Part shown: positions 13,301-28,300 of the stretch, one piece after another
Numbering within the stretch: the first letter of the stretch is position 1
Layout: each line of letters opens with the position of its first letter
Source of the DNA: Tubiluchus corallicola
Taxonomy: Eukaryota; Priapulida; Priapulimorpha; Priapulimorphida; Tubiluchidae
DNA length: 64,000 nt
Assembly: GCA_030141605.1 (NCBI GenBank)
Contig: JAQGDQ010000029.1
Location: 427,501 to 491,500, forward strand
Reading direction: 5' to 3'
Program-made: the position numbers and the translations under genes
The notes under the pieces: generated by a model
Database searches by the model: none
What the model saw: the letters and a program-made list of their open reading frames with translations, nothing else
What the model was told of the DNA's origin: nothing

Positions 13301-16300
13301 CTGTTCAGTATAGCAGCTAAGCCCCTCTAGAAGTGCTTTAGATATTTCCTTTTCCTTTCAGTAAATCAATCAAGATGACGAAACAACACCATGAACAGAA
13401 ATGATTACACAGCACCACAAAACTCACATCACCAACTTTTTTAACAAAGTCCATGATGTGAGTTGTACACAGATAAGGTAAATTTAAACTAGAAGTTTTC
13501 ACTAATTTTACAACCTTGGCATCCAGGTTGCCACCATCTCAATTTTGTTGTTGGAGACTGACAAGTTTCTGGAATGACCAGCTTGACAAATTCCGGCTGC
13601 AGTGTGAATGACTTATAATGCAGCTCTTTCACAGTTAGCCAGGACAAGCCATTGTTCATGGAACATTGAAGCAAGACATTCTCACTCCTGCTGTAAGCTG
13701 ACCGACATGTGCTGAGGTGGTCACTTCCAAGCCGAAATGCAAATTGTAGGTTTCTGTAATAAAGCTGTAAAATTAGTCTGGAGTCTTCCTGCAGTTATTC
13801 CTCAATACTTAAATAAAAGGTTATAATATAAGTAGTTTTAAATACACATACTACAAGAAAAACTAAATCGGAAAATCAGTGACAAAACCAAAAATCAGTT
13901 GATAAAATCATCAAGAATGGTTTAAGACTGTTTTAATAATGGAATTCTGCTTGCCTGCTTAATGTCTATAGCAGGCAACAAATATTCAATGAAGATGTCT
14001 GTTATTTTGCTTTGTACTTATGATGTACAAGAAACAAAACGTTAACTGTCATTGAAAGCTGCTCTTATTAAAAAAACTGATCTATTGTGGTGATGCGTTT
14101 AACAGACGCTATAAAATATGCTTTCATGTAAGCATGTAGCATCTTACAATATAATGAAATTTAAAGCAAATCACGGTATTTCCTCCTCAATAAAACCAAA
14201 AAATTTTAAACGACTGGGACTTGGCAGCTGTCTAGTGGCTCATAAAAACCACCACTGTAGTCTTACCTACTAACAGTTGTGTCTAATTCAATAGTTTCTA
14301 GAACTCTAGGTCCATGTAAACCAAACCAAAGTGAATCTCTGTCAACCAGAGTACCACATTTCACACCAAGTTCTGCTCCGATAACTTTCTCCCACATGTT
14401 ACTGTAGCCATCCTGTTGATCAAAATCATCCACCATATTAGATGGACGTAGATCATTGAAATCTGCACAAGAATTTCCTAGAACAAAGTCACTACATTTA
14501 TAATGTGAAGTATTAATCAGTAAACAGTCTAAATAAGAAAATTACATAGTAAAGCAAAATTCTTTTATTGTCTGTGCGAAAACTTCTGCATCAAAGTCAG
14601 TTTTCCAACTTTCTTATATGAGTTGCAGAAGAACTAGAAAAACAAATGTAAGCATTCCTACAAAGCTGGATTGCAAACTATTAGCTAAGGACTAAAGTGC
14701 CATTGCTTCACAAAGTAATTACTACTATTTAACAGTAAATTAGAGATAATCAAATTAATTCCACTGTGATAATTTATAAACAAAAATTTATCTTTACTAA
14801 AAATATTATAGTTAATTTTGACATCAGAACATGACGTTCCCCAATCCAGGAATTAATAAAAAGCTAGAAAAAACCTGGAATTTTTGTCAGTCTGATGATT
14901 CTAATCCTTGATGACAGTCCCATGTTCCAAGTAAAAATGAAATTCCCACACAGTGTACCATTTATCACTCTAGTCCAATTCCTCAAATACAAACCCAATC
15001 GTAAATGTGAATTTAAACATACCTTGAAAAAAACATTAAAAATTAATCATAATATAGAAATAAAAGAGTAAAAAGTACCTGCAAAGCCTGCATTGCATAC
15101 GCATCCTCTGCGGGTACATAAACCATGGCCAGAACAATGATCCTCACATGAATGTCCAATATAAACATCTGACAAAGCAAAACTTGGCACTGCGCCAAAG
15201 CCTTCTTGATGCCAACGAAATTGCACCTTTCTAAAGCCATAAACAATTAATGAAGTTGATATCTTGTCTAAAAACAATCAGCACTTTTTCTTTTGCAGTT
15301 CATACAGGAACCAGTTGGTAGATTGGAACAAAACTTTTATACGATAAATGTTGTCATAATGTAACTCTAAGTTCGGCAAGGAAATTTTATTCTTCCAGAA
15401 ATTCGGTCAAGAGATTCGAAATAAGATGATGATTTCTAGCACAAAAGATAAAAAACATTGGTAATTGTAGTCAAAAACTTTAACAATATTTTGAAAAAAG
15501 ATATATGTGTGCTGGCATAGCAAAATCGTCCAGAGTCGGCAATTAAGGTTTTCCAGATATTCAAATATCCTGAATCTGCATTTCATGAGGATCATTTTGA
15601 TGCCAAGCTCGTCGCTCTGAGTTATTTCTAAGCTGAGATAATCAACGTTGAAGTTGAAGTGCAGACTGCACACTGAAAAACACAACCTTGAGAAAATCAC
15701 TGTTAAAGTTAGCTATTGTTTTTTTGTCGCATTTCTTCAAAACACTTAGCAACCGTACAAATGTTGGTTGCTACTGAATTTGGAAGAGCGCTTTGAATTT
15801 AGAAGATGGCTCTTCTTGACGAAGATCTGGGCTTGGCAACAGAAAAAAACCTGAAGCAAAATGACCACTTCCATGAGCTACTATTGGTGTTTGAAAATAG
15901 AAGTTTTTTACAATTGGAGTACTAGTTTTTAGACAGAAAAGTGGGTAAGAAGCTATATAATTAAATTTTTAGTGGGTTTTGAACACTTTTTTGATAATTT
16001 GATGCTAGAATATAAAAGTCGAATATATTAGCAATTGGTTTTTACAAAATATGAAAAATTGACATTTGATCAAATTTTTAGGTCATTCTACTTTGAAGCA
16101 TCATAACATAGTTTTAACTGCTCCGACTTATGGACGGTTTTGGTATGCAAGCATACATATTATAATACATACACATTAGTGACAGTATCTGGTACTGGAA
16201 TCACTACTAATCTCCAACCACTGACAGAACCTGGATAATAGACAGATTTATCATGCACAGAATTAGTACAACCTCTGGCCGGAATGCAGGTATCTAAAAC

Positions 16301-19300
16301 ATTCAGCCATGTGGCACCATCGTCAACAGAATACTGAAGCTTCACAGGTGATTCACATGATTCTTGCAAACCAGACTGACAACCAACAGATATCTAAAAT
16401 AATAGTAAAATGACAATAGTCTGTAAAAACATTCAAAAATTTTAAAAGCAAAATGAAACACTATTTGTTTAAACATAATTATCCTCAAACAAGACCAGCA
16501 GTCACTCAATGCTAGGAAGTAATCATTTTCAGAAATACACAATTAATATAACTGATTTGCTAATCATAGAAAGTAAACGTGAGGGAGGTTTCTATTAAAG
16601 CAAATGTAGTAGTAGTTCACAAGGAAACACACTCCACAGAGGCCTGAAGGTGTAAATGAATTTATAAGCAGCTATTCTGCATCTAGAGATGTTGAGGGTA
16701 AAAATATGAGAAGCACAACAATAAAACACCTACTCGAAATAAACAGATATTTACAAACCAACGGCCTGAGATTTAAGAAAACAGAATCAAATGCTCAGAT
16801 GCAGAAATTAGTGAAACTACAGAATGATAAATTTAATGATAGATTTAAACAGATAGACTAGAATGATAAACAAAGACTGGCAGGTATATTAAGCTATCGT
16901 TTATCTGCATTACTGTAATATTTCTCTCTTTCATTTATTCACCTTAAACTGTATAACGTCTCCTGGTTGCAGCCTCATGTCCTTGGTGACAATAAACCTG
17001 TGTTTCTGATGCCCTGATAAAACCAAAACTTTACCATCACTGCTGCAATACTCAGCTGTCTGGTGCTTGGAAAGTGACAGCCAGCCACTGCTTGGCTCTT
17101 TTGACTAAATAAAAACAATCACTTACTTAGTAACTGCTTATCATAAAGTGCAAATTTTAAGAAAACGAACCAATTATGAAATCGACAATGTCTTTCAAAG
17201 CTCTCTGTAAGCAAATTCTGTCCAGTAGCAATTCACACGATATAGATGATTTCTGTGCATCAGTGTGAGGTTAGGGTTATTTATACACTAAATGGAAATA
17301 GCTAAATTACGAATACATACTAGATACTATGAACAATAAGCCAAGAAAGCTCAGTTAACTGACACAGGTGAAAATTTGAAGTACTCAGCAAATTACAATT
17401 ACAGGAGAAAAAATACCTGACTACAAAAGACAGAAGCTATTTGAAAAACACACACAAATCCACAAAACACACACACGCAAGCAAATGAGGAAAAAGCAAT
17501 GACATACACGTAATGAGTCTTCCAGTTGACGCAGTGTACCACCATTTTGCATGGAAAGAGAATCCATGGCCCACTGATCTGATCCTTTGCCGTCGTGAGC
17601 TGGCTGCCACCAGCGAAACATTGTCATCTGTGAGCGTGCATCGGCCGGCAATGACACTCGAACAAACCTGCATACAAACGCAATTTATTAAAAGTAACCA
17701 TATAAGAAAGTACGACAATATAGATGCAACCATAGAAAGATGCTAAGAAGGCATGTCACAACACAACACCTGGAACATTAAACACGTCTTGCGCAATCAA
17801 AGGTAAAACTTGCCAAAATAAATAAACAAATTTAGTGTGAAACCAGTTCAGGTGCCATGAAAGCAGGTTTCTGTAAAATCAAGACTTGCTGCTACTAATC
17901 TTCAGTAACTAGAAGCATTATGGCTGGTCATAAAATGTTTGTCCACCCAAGTGTGGTACTTTGTACAAAACCAAGGTAGGTCACACAGGCTATGCATCAA
18001 AAGCCTGCGTTTTTGCATATATTTGACTTATAAAGATGCAAAACCGATTCTGACGCAAAATACGTAACTGATGAATGACATAAGCTGCCATTTAGAATGA
18101 TGCAGCTACAATTTGTGACCAAACCTACAGTAACAAGTACGTATGATACAATCATACACAAGTAAAAATGAAAACAAAACCAAGAGTCATTTAGTCAAAA
18201 AAATATGGTCATTAGAAAAGACAAGCTGTTTATGGCCTAAATCTTCTTAGCCCTTGCATACTGACAATGAAACGTAGAAACATTTTATCATCCAATTTTT
18301 TATTAAATTATCATTTTGCTGTAAAGCCATAATCTTCTGCAATAACAGGCATTTTTTTAACTTCTAGCAATTAACTGATTGATTGGAGCACTAATTAATA
18401 CACAATTTAGGTGCATTTTCATTTACGTCAAATTTCTCCATTGCTTGACATTTTAAAAAAATTGTAGTCAAGCACAAATACACTATCTATACAGATATTT
18501 ATATATACTATGATTTATCCAGAATTTTGATACTTAATGTTGCCATTGAAAAACAAGAATTGTGCTAGGCCTAAAAACTTTATGTTATGATCTCAAAGTA
18601 TACAAACTCTGCATCTCTGTATGCATCTGGCGGTAACTCTTTTAGTAACTTCCAGGTGGCACCCATGTCTGTTGTATACTGCAGAAGTATGGCTTCATTA
18701 CGTCCAGTAGCATTGTTGCAAAGTCTATCATCCCCGCCACCAATTTTCAAGTAGAATTGGAGATAAGTAGTTTTGCTTGTGTCAAAATCAGCAGTGGTCA
18801 GCTGTCGTACTCCACTCTACAAAAACAGCAACTAAAGTAAGTAACGTGTTAATCAAAAATATTAATTCTAATTAATTAATTAATTACAGTTTCAGTAAAA
18901 ACAATTATTGATCACATATTTTATAAATGCTTTATAATGTTTCAATCAGCAATCCAAAAAATTTCCGACGAATGCAGTCAATGGAAAAAATCTTTTCCGA
19001 TAATATACTGTACGAGTTCAGAAGCAAATACATAAATTACTATTTTGTAAGATAAAACTAATTAGTTCTAATGGTATCTCCAGTATGTTGTCCAAAGAAT
19101 TTGCATGTGTTGCTTTGGAGTTAACGGATAAGTGAGAATCTTACATAAATATAAAATATTGCATTATGTTTGAACTATTGAATTTGGGTCATGGAGTTCC
19201 AAAATGAAACACCACCAGTCTTTTGTCCAGGCATCTAAAGAAATTTTGAATCAAATTTGTTGGGACTTTTTTCTAAGTCTGCAATTAACCAGCAGCCAGA

Positions 19301-22300
19301 CAATTAACATCATTATATGCAATGATATCAGAATGACGAGAGACAATATAATTCCAAGTGAAGAAATAATAAATAAATTTTAGTTAGTAAGCTACAAAGG
19401 GAAAACAATCTCGGTATTACACAATGGCATATCTATTCTCTAGACATATGCTTAAGCCGTTAGGGTTATAAATAAATTTCGAAAAAAAACGGAACACTAT
19501 ACATAATAGTTAATAATAAAACTATAAATAATAATTTTTTATAAAACTGTATTGATCGTAAGAACTGTAAATAATACCTTATAAAAGTACAAAGTGCCAC
19601 CTGAGGTGAGAACTCCGCAACTCCTTTCTCCATCAATACGTTCACCACCAGTCAAATCTAGACTGTTATCGGGTAATTGTGTCACAACTGGCTCATCCCC
19701 AACAAACTGAAATTTTATAAAACAACAGTCAGAAAACACAAATGGAGCTTTTCATTTGAGTATATGTAGACAGGAATAAAGTGAGTGAACATAGTGCGGG
19801 TTTTATGACCAAAGTTAAGCAACTTTAAACCAGGTGAGTAGCAGGATAATACATTTAAGCAAAATTGAACCTTTTCCTATAACACAAAAAGTAAGCAGGT
19901 ACCATGTAAAACTAAATGAAATAATTACATTGAACACCACTTGTTTTCCAAGTGTTTCAATGTAACAGGTAAATGTTACATGTATGTTACATATACACAA
20001 AGACAGGTAAAAGCCAAGGGGCAACTACTCCCATTAGTAACTCAACTTTTGTACTATAAACCTGGAATAGAGGTTATGCATAAATTTGTAGATTGATAAT
20101 GCTTTTAAGAAAAATCTAATCTTTTTCCTATAACACAAAAGGTAAGTAGGTACCATGTAAAACTAAATGAAATAATCACGTTGAACACCACTTGTTTTTC
20201 AAGTGTTCCAATGTTACAAGTGAATGTTACATGTATGTTACATATATACAAAGACAGGTAAAAGCCAATGTGCCAACTACTCCCATTAGTAACTCAACTT
20301 TTGTACTATAAACCTTGAATGAAGGTTATGCATAAATTTGTACGATATCTTATCCAGGCTTACAGAATTCTAGATAAATTCCGTTATTTGAATTACTTGT
20401 CTTTCTAGCACCACCCCAGTTTCACAGTGTTCAAATTGTAACTCAGATCATGGGTACCTGATTTTCTGATTCAACTGGTCTTTCCGGTGGCACCTCAGTA
20501 GTAAACGCATCAAAATAACTAATTATGTTTGACAAAATTGATTTAGGTGGAGGTGGAGCCACCGGGGGTGGAATCACAGGCACCTCAGCTGGTTTAAAAT
20601 TGGATGGCTTCCTAGCATCAGTCGAAACAGGGAGACATGATTCACCTTGATATCCTTTGTCACAACTGAAAGCATCATCATTAAAATTAGTGCACAAATA
20701 ATTTGTAGAAACACTGTACAACAAAATGAAAATGCAGCCAAAGTGAGTTAATAAAAATAAATTACATAAATATAAGATAAAAGAAATACTAAAATGCAGA
20801 TGAAATGAAACAGCCAGCATATTCTTCTAAATACGTTAAATCTATATTGGACTGTCTCTTATACTGCACTATTTTTGTCATATTATGAAAGTGAAATCAT
20901 AAAATAAAACTACAAAGTCAAGAAAGCTTATCTGCAATGAAACATGCACAAAGTAGAAGCATGACAATGCAACAGAACAATTAGAATTCTTTGTGTAAAA
21001 TTGAATCGAATAATAAAAGACCAGTTGCTGACCAGCCCTGTTCCAAATGGCAGATGATGATGAGTCAAAAATGTTATTTTTATAATACTTAGAAGGAATA
21101 GCTGAGTGATCTCGTCCATGCGCTTTGCAAATAAATTAAGCAATTCTGAAGCTGGTCAGTGACTTGATAAGGGATCACCTTAAAATCTTGCTCTGGGCAG
21201 TTTCATTCATTATATTGAACATGACTGTTTATTTCACTGAGGAAGAATGTATAATACATATCCAAATGTTGCTAAGATACCTCGGCTGATTTATTGGCTC
21301 ATCTTAGATTCTGGTCTCACCACAAACATTAACGTCAAGTAAGCCCTGCCACTGAATGCTTGATTTCGGCTTGCAATGAGTAGCACTAATACAGATATAT
21401 CATGTAGCGCATTTATCTAACTTACACATCAACTATCAACAAGCAAAAGTTGTGCAACTCGAAATTACCTTCAAACATTCAAGTACAAACTATTAATGAA
21501 TGCTTTTTCTTTAGCTGACATGAAGAACAAAAGATGTTATTAAAAATTTTCTTACATGCAGCTAGCATCAACACAGCGACCATGACCCATGCATAACCCA
21601 GGACAAGCTGGACCAATGTAAAGATGTCTGATGGCCCACTCATCCCCAGGACAGTGCCTAACTTGATGAAAACGAAAACTGGTTCCACTTGACCTAAAAG
21701 CGTAAAATGTCAAAGCAGAACTCAAGAATTACATCATCAAATGAGTACAATAGCGAGAAAAAACAAATAACAATAAAATATGGTGTCTTAATTATTTAAT
21801 TCTCTGAATCTCAAAAAGACAGTGGCCACTGTTTATGCAACACACTGTGCAGCGAAATTGGTGGGCAAGAGAGATCAATCCTTGAAATAGAGGTAATTAA
21901 GTAACATTAGACATTCAGAAGCAAATTTTAAATAATATTGTAATAATAATATCTATTTCTTTCAGCAGCACTACCAATGCACTTCAGTATTGTGTACAGA
22001 GATACATAAAATAACATTTACAAACACAAAAAAATAAAATTTAAAACATATTAAGTCACAAAATGCACTGAATTCATAACGCAGCACAGGTACCTTAAAA
22101 CAAAAACACACTGAACATAAGTGTTTGCTCACTATATGAACTACTTAACAGACAGATTACTGTAGTTTTCAAATTACTAACAAAGTATCTGACATATAGA
22201 CAGAAACAATGACTGTTGAAACACGATTTTTATCAGAGAAGAAAAAGAGAGACTTCTACCTCATATTGCATACAGAACACTTAAAAATCGAAGAGTTTCA

Positions 22301-25300
22301 TCATGAAGTCTAACATATAAGTGAAATATCTCTAAAAGAATTTAATAAACTAACAAGCACAACATACTATGAAGACAAAAATAGAAACATTCTTAAAAAG
22401 TAAACATTTAGAAAAAAACTGATGATCCTTTGGAAATATTTTAAAACATCGTCAATTGTCAGAGGTCGATACAGATTTAAAAATTTGACCTATGATAACA
22501 AATCTTTTAACTTATAATAAATTGTCTAAAACCAGCTGATATGAGGTGAAATGTAGTAGTATACTAGCATCAAAAATTGTTTAAATTTACAGACAGCAGA
22601 TGGCAGCAGCATGTTGTGGACGGCAATTCATGATCATTTACAGTTATCTAATGATTACAGGGCACCACAAGGAAACTTCCACATTTAAAGGAAATCCAGA
22701 TGATTGTGTAAACAATAGTCCAGAATAAAGAATGCTCTAAAATGTTGAAAACTACAACAGCTCTTTTTAAATCATAGCTTAGATTAAATAATAATTACCT
22801 CGGATACTGAAATTTCGCTAAACTTTCACAGCTACGCGCGGCTCAGTGAATCTACTAAGATTGGCAACTGCACCGTTTTGTCACAATGTGGCCGACAAAT
22901 AGAAGGTGGTACCGTGATAAGTATGATTATGAACTGCAGTGTTAGTTTCTGACGTCATATGATGTAAAGCTCATTTTTCGTGACATCATGCGTATAAGCA
23001 GTACTGTAACACTTATGCAAATGTGCTTGATGCGCAAGGGAAGGCGCCTGCCGTTGCACAAACTATGGTTAGTTTCTGACGTAAGCAATAGCTGTGTTTG
23101 GTTGTCGTTAATTAACCTTCTAAGCTAATTATTCAAATATAAGGAACAATTGTTAACTTGTATAGGCAAGAAAATGTATATTTTGGACAGTAAATTAAAA
23201 TGAGATGGAGTCTAAACAATCTTCCGGTCTTCCTTTAATAAAGAATGTATAAGTACTCACTTTGGTCCTTATGATGTTTGGGAAAAGTTGGGAATATTCG
23301 TGAGTATTGCGAGCGACATACTTCTTCACACACACATACCAAAAAACGGGAACACAAATAAAAGTGGGTTAAAACCATTGACTTTTTTACAGTTGTAAGT
23401 GGCTAGATCCTCACAATACCACTTCATCACAAGTTTCGTGACCTCATAGAACACATATAAGTGTTACAAAAGTAACTCAATACCAAATACTGGGTTTAAG
23501 TAGAGATTAAAAGCTAAACTGTGGAATGAATTCGCCTTAGTGTCATCCGTCAATGAGTCTTGACTGTCCATTGGAAAATTCTACAGAATTCTCACTCAAA
23601 ACTAACATTTTTAACAGGGCACCTCCAAAAAAAGTATCGGTAAACACTCCTGGTGAGTAGATAAAGGACAAAAACCCCAGTTACAGACATGAGAAAAAAG
23701 GATTTTAGATACTATACTTGCGATGATGGCCTCGTCACAGTTACGATGATATACTTCAACTAAGTCTGCAACTCACTCACACTATATCACCCAATGTGTC
23801 CTGACCCACGAGATGCAACACTGAGATTTCATTCTGTGTTGTCTCACTTCTATGATTAGGTCACACACAGGACAGAAATATTAGCACACCAGAATGCATG
23901 AATGAAATCTTGCACACTTGCTACATTACACAATACAGCTGAAAATCACGAGTCAACTAACAGTAAACGTACCAAGTATGCTTTGGCAACATGACCGTGA
24001 CTCTTTTCCAAGTTAAATATTCTGAGCGCAAGTAAATGGTTCCTTTGTCATAAGATGAACAATGTGGCATACTAGGTAAGCACTGAGGATTGACCATATT
24101 CCAGAGTTTAGTCTATAATGAAAAAAATTAAAAACTGGAAAAATGATTCAATGATAACATTTTGATTTTTATCACAAAATGCACGATGAGTACATGAACA
24201 GGTAAAACTTTTAACAGTATACAAATGTGAGTTGCATAGGCTTGCTGGTCACTAAGAAAAGCAAATCATTAGTGGAATAAGTAGACAATACTTATTTACT
24301 TCTATACTGAAAATGGATGTAACGCAAAAGGTATGAAAGAACACATAGGCCCAAAAAGCCTTCTTGTTTCTAGGCTGTCACTTTTGTTAAAAACAATAAA
24401 CTAAACAGTGTATTTATTATAAGTTTTTGTAAGTATAAATGAAGTTGAAAATTTTGGGTGCAACAAGTGCTTAAGTGTAATCTGTCGTTTTTACTTTTCA
24501 TTGCTTTCATTAGCTTCCAAGGGAGAATTTAAATTTTAGGCATAGGTCACAGATTTTGATTGTTTACCTTAAAAAGGGAAGACGTATAGACCAGAACGTA
24601 GTTAAGTTACCTCTGCTGGTGCAGTGTCTCATCAAGTAGATACAGCTTCCATAGCGAGCCAGGTACTGGCCTCACTACAACCACCCAAAATTCGATAGGC
24701 ACTGCTATTGAATTCTGGAACCAGCTGGGCAAAATGTAGACTAATGCATTAGTGGTGCATTAGTTACAAATGAACATAATTAATTGTTGTATGCTTTAAA
24801 AGTTTAAATATTGTTAAAGCAATAAGAGAACGTTGAGGGTTTAGTTGAATATACTAAATACATAAAAGCTTTAAAGCTCGGACGATGACATTTTTGAACT
24901 AGAAGCTTATTAGACTTGAATTTGAAAAAATTATTATTTAATAAACAATAATTAGAATTTCATTTAAAAGGTGATAATTGCATATACGATGTCACCTTTT
25001 AGCCAAAACTCTTAAAATGAAATTAATTAAAGAACAAAATAATTACTAATTAATAATATAATTATTTGCTAAAATTTTCAATCATTGATTAGATGAAAAT
25101 TTCATTTTTAAATGAGTCATTCTGATCAACTTCAAACTACTAATGTAATCTTGAACATCCGGTTTCTTGGGACATCCAGTAATAGCCCAAAAATGTAACT
25201 TACGTTATCCAGTGAATATTGAAATTCCAGCAGGCTGTCACAGACTTCAGCATCTTCACTACCAGTACATCCCATCAAAAGCTCAAATTGAGCCATGTGT

Positions 25301-28300
25301 GAGGGTCCTACGGGAATGGGATGCATCTCTAATGAACGTGGAAATTTAACCGTGTCCTTGTCTATAAATCTTTGACAAATAATTAAGAATTGGTCAACAA
25401 TAATTATTAATTAAGGAAACGGTCAACAAATTTTCAAGTGTGTTCCAAGAAATTCACAACAATAAGGTTATGTTAGTTAGTAACACACTTACTTGCTTGA
25501 ATGAAGTACTTTAGTAAACATTTTTTAACAGTTTGAATAATTGATTCCATTAGACAGAAGCTACCATTATGTCTCTGTCAGCCCATCACAGCCTGCTTCA
25601 GTAATTCTCAAAGATAAACATTATTAAGTTAACAAATATCAAACAACCCAAATTATTTTCACTAAGCTTTTGACTTGGGCACAATTAGTTTTTTTTGCCT
25701 CATTTTTGCAGAATGTACAGCAGCAGAATACCTCTCTTCAGTAAACATTTTAAAAAAATTGGTTTGTAAGAATAATTCTACACAGAAAAAAAAATTATGT
25801 ACAATGTCGGTGACAAAATATGGCAAACCAGTTTTTCAGGTGTACATGAAAATTAGTCGATCTTCAAAAGTAATAGAACATAGACAAGTATATACATTAT
25901 AGCCTGTTCTGGTCCACAGTAGCGTCCCATCTGCTTCAGACGCAGGTTTACAAAGTTGTTAAGCATCTCTTCAGGTGCACTACCATTGAAAGTAATCGCA
26001 TTAAACAAGTCATTAGACAGCATAATATCATCGATGGCCCAGACGTCTTGATTGCTGCCGGAATGTGACTGTTGCCACCAGCGGAATCTACAGCGTGGTC
26101 CCTGAGCCTCACATGGTAAATGAATGGAAATGTGTCTAACAAACAATAAACAACAATAACTTATGTCTACGTTAAACTGGCAACGAAAACTGAAAAGAAA
26201 TGTTATAAATGTAAGTTTTACAATTAAAAGAGTGTTCCAAAGCCAAAACAACTTTTGCAAATTCACTACTGGCACACATTCTACAACAAAAAATATATTG
26301 AAAATCCACACATAGTCTTAGTGATGGGGTCAAATAATTAATCTAATTACTTATAATCCATTTGGTCTCTTATTGCAAGTCACTGGTAATTTTGTTTTTT
26401 GGCTGCAGATGCAAATTGATTATACTATCAATACCATTTTCAACTAATTTTTCTGAAAATCCACAAAAATCATACAACAAATTTAGTCAATGTGATGACG
26501 TCAAATAATAAGACTACCTTAACTCAGCGCAAAACATGAAATTTTTGTGTGTGCATGTTTTCTTGTAAATTAGCGTTACAGTTTATCATTATCCACATTG
26601 CAGTTTGTCATCAATTATCGTATCCGATTAGTCGACAATAAAAATGCAACTTTTGTCTCACTGTTACATTGGAACTATGGCTATGACTACTACAGCATTA
26701 TGAAATACCATACCATACTTAATTAATGGCAACTTTTAACTGCACCTCACTGGCAAACTGCTCACAATAGATTCTCATGTACTCGACCAAAAACAACACA
26801 TATTAAATTTCACAAAAATTCATTACCAACTTTTTGAAATAGTGAATTTGCCACAGCTGCATGGGAGAGCTAACACATATAGCGGAAACATAACTGTTTA
26901 TCGCTGTTACTTCTTCCCTCAGAGATTTCATGCAACACTTAAAATGTTTGCTGACTTCAGAGCAACTGAGAAACTGAGTTCTGAATCAATGAAGCACTTA
27001 CGCTGGTTCATCATATTTATCGAACTGTATCTCTTTCAGTAATGTCCACGTCAATTCTCCATTGCAGGACCACAAAACTTGTACAGTTTTCTCAGAACTA
27101 CGAGGCCCTGGACATTTTCCTGATTTAGATTTGCTTCCAAGTCTAACAGTGAACTGCAAAAATCTGTAATAGCAATTATTTCACAGACACTGAGAGAATT
27201 CAAAGTGATTACTTTGTATAAAAATTAAAGAAATGCATGTCATACAGTAGACATTGCAAACAAACTTTTTTGAACGAAAGTAATCTCACAAAGTACAAAT
27301 TCAGCATTTTCCTCAAATTCACATTAATTCAACAATTTTACATGCTTTGTAACTCATTACTCAAGACACTAAGTGAAAAAAATTCATAGCAACAATAGTC
27401 TTACTACGAATAAAATTAACAGCACAAGACATATTAACCATTTAATGCGAGCACAAGTACCTCATTTAAACAAAGACTGGGCAAGTCAGCATTTGCTAAA
27501 AAAAATACAACTTGTTAGAAATAAGATGGCCAATAATTAATAACCTGCTAGCCGTTGTGCACAGATCTATGGTTGTTATCTCCCGTGTTCCTTGACCGTT
27601 GAAAACCATAGGTTTACCTGAGCTAAGTATGCCACACTGAAAACTTCTCCTCCCTCCTTGCAGCGATGCAATTGTTGACGTTATTTTATCGTCCGAAAAA
27701 GATTCTGATAAAAATGTTGGCGGAGGATCACGAGATACTTCGCATGCTGTCCCCTGGTAGCCATCATCACATCTGTATGCAAAATATAACAAGCTCGATC
27801 AGCTGCCCACTGGTTAAACAGTTAGCTACCCACATTTAACATATGTATGCTCAACACAAGATATCAGTCTTTAATTTCTCATGAATTTGTAGCGAAATAG
27901 TAGTAAAACCAGTCCACTTCGAAACATGAATATCCAAACAGCTAATTAGGCTCTTTGCGAGCAACTTTTCAGTCTCAAGGTCTCCATGTTTATTTATCTG
28001 TAAATCATCAAGGAAATCTATTAGTGAAAAGTGAGTGTGTCTTGAAAGTGAGCTGCATTCTTGTGCTCCTGTGAACCAAGTAGATTTTTCGTATTTGGTG
28101 ACATGTTTACAACAGTAGGTTTTTATTGATATTGCAAAACTTTGTTAGAGATTTTTTTGTTATTGTATTATTGTTCACTACAAGGCTGCTATAGTTACAA
28201 TCGTCACTGACTTTAGACTACAATACATTTGTCAATGCAGCATCTCAATCAGCTCATCATTCATCAAACTGTTGTTGAACAAATAAGGTACGGAAGTATC

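Noticed and set aside
15720-16120. Possible repeat in intron 28
   Set aside because: It looks somewhat different from its flanks, but no second copy, terminal repeat or coding motif was found in the window.
24610-24690. A possible extra reelin exon in intron 20; on the minus strand one frame reads G-S-L-W-K-L-Y-L-L-D-E-T-L before a GTAACT donor
   Set aside because: Exon 20 (LDN) joins directly to exon 21 (TKLWNMVNPQC) in frame and matches vertebrate reelin without a gap. No acceptor puts the segment in frame.
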